A stretch of DNA of 5,931 nucleotides from Nioella sp964229645 (GTDB lineage: Bacteria; Pseudomonadota; Alphaproteobacteria; Rhodobacterales; Rhodobacteraceae): the NCBI RefSeq assembly GCF_964229645.1, contig NZ_CAXREX010000098.1:1-5931 (forward strand), in the 5' to 3' direction. The notes below the pieces were generated by a model. That model did not search any database, was not told the DNA's origin, and saw only the letters and a program-made list of their open reading frames with translations. Each line of letters begins with the position of its first letter. The first letter of the stretch is position 1. The position numbers were made by a program, and so were the translations under genes. Shown piece after piece: positions 5,802 through 5,931 of the stretch.

Positions 5802-5931
5802 AGATCTGGGTTCCCCTCGACAGCGCCGCCAAGGCGCTTGGTGCCGATGAGGTGGCCGGGGCCATCGCGTCCGAGGCCGCCGCGCGCGGGCTTGACGTGC
5901 AGGTGATCCGCAACGGAAGCCGTGGCATGAT
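5798..5931 (+). CDS. fdsB: NAD-dependent formate dehydrogenase beta subunit (N-terminus only, cut by window edge)
   Basis: Only the first 44 residues are present. They open with MKIWVPLDSAAKALGADEVA and continue to a VIRNGSRGM segment, which resembles the N-terminal thioredoxin-like part that FdsB carries ahead of its NuoF-like FMN, NADH and iron-sulfur domains. FdsB receives electrons from the formate-oxidising FdsA subunit and passes them to NAD+. The start overlaps the fdsG stop by 4 nt and has a GGAGG ribosome site. In other organisms fdsA, fdsC and fdsD follow, and these would lie beyond the right edge. The assignment rests on the short N-terminus plus the fdsG neighbour. Confidence 0.88.
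   Translation, partial: MKIWVPLDSAAKALGADEVAGAIASEAAARGLDVQVIRNGSRGM

Noticed and set aside
1..5931. tRNA, rRNA, CRISPR array, insertion sequence, phage or defence genes
   Set aside because: Nothing resembling these was seen by eye on either strand. Nearly all sequence is accounted for by the listed genes and two short intergenic regions.

Overview
The window is very GC-rich, densely coded DNA. Its gene content (a Bmp-type importer linked to a base deaminase, and a LysR gene beside fdsGB) fits an alphaproteobacterium, most likely of the Rhodobacter/Paracoccus group. That placement is an inference from gene content and composition; no rRNA or other marker gene is present. I see no mobile element, CRISPR array, tRNA or rRNA.

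The left two thirds (1-4091) is one minus-strand operon, read right to left. It holds a CodA-family cytosine deaminase homologue (2793-4091), a Bmp/Med-family periplasmic binding protein with a twin-arginine-like signal peptide (1773-2756), an amidase-signature hydrolase (398-1756), and the start of a sugar/nucleoside-class ABC ATPase (1-401, cut by the window edge). Gaps are 36 nt, 16 nt and a 4-nt ATGA overlap, so the genes are almost certainly co-transcribed. The permeases expected for a Bmp-type importer should lie beyond the left edge. The simplest reading is a nucleobase or nucleoside scavenging module: import, deamination of a cytosine-like base, and an amide or ureide hydrolysis of unknown substrate. 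The deaminase carries Cys where E. coli CodA has Asp314. Loss of that residue marks known 5-methylcytosine deaminases, so 5-methylcytosine to thymine is a serious candidate reaction.

A 259-bp, relatively AT-rich divergent intergenic region (4092-4350) separates this operon from a plus-strand LysR-type regulator (4351-5241). After an 86-nt gap comes fdsG (5328-5801), overlapping the start of fdsB (5798 to the right edge). These are the first two subunits of a soluble NAD-dependent, molybdenum-containing formate dehydrogenase. The gap between the regulator and fdsG holds two overlapping inverted repeats built from CTATCG/CGATAG half-sites, a good candidate operator. The LysR protein could control fds, the divergent deaminase operon, itself, or several of these.

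No wholly novel system is evident. The points most worth a second look are the deaminase active-site substitution, the orphan amidase inside a base-scavenging operon, and the operator-like repeats.
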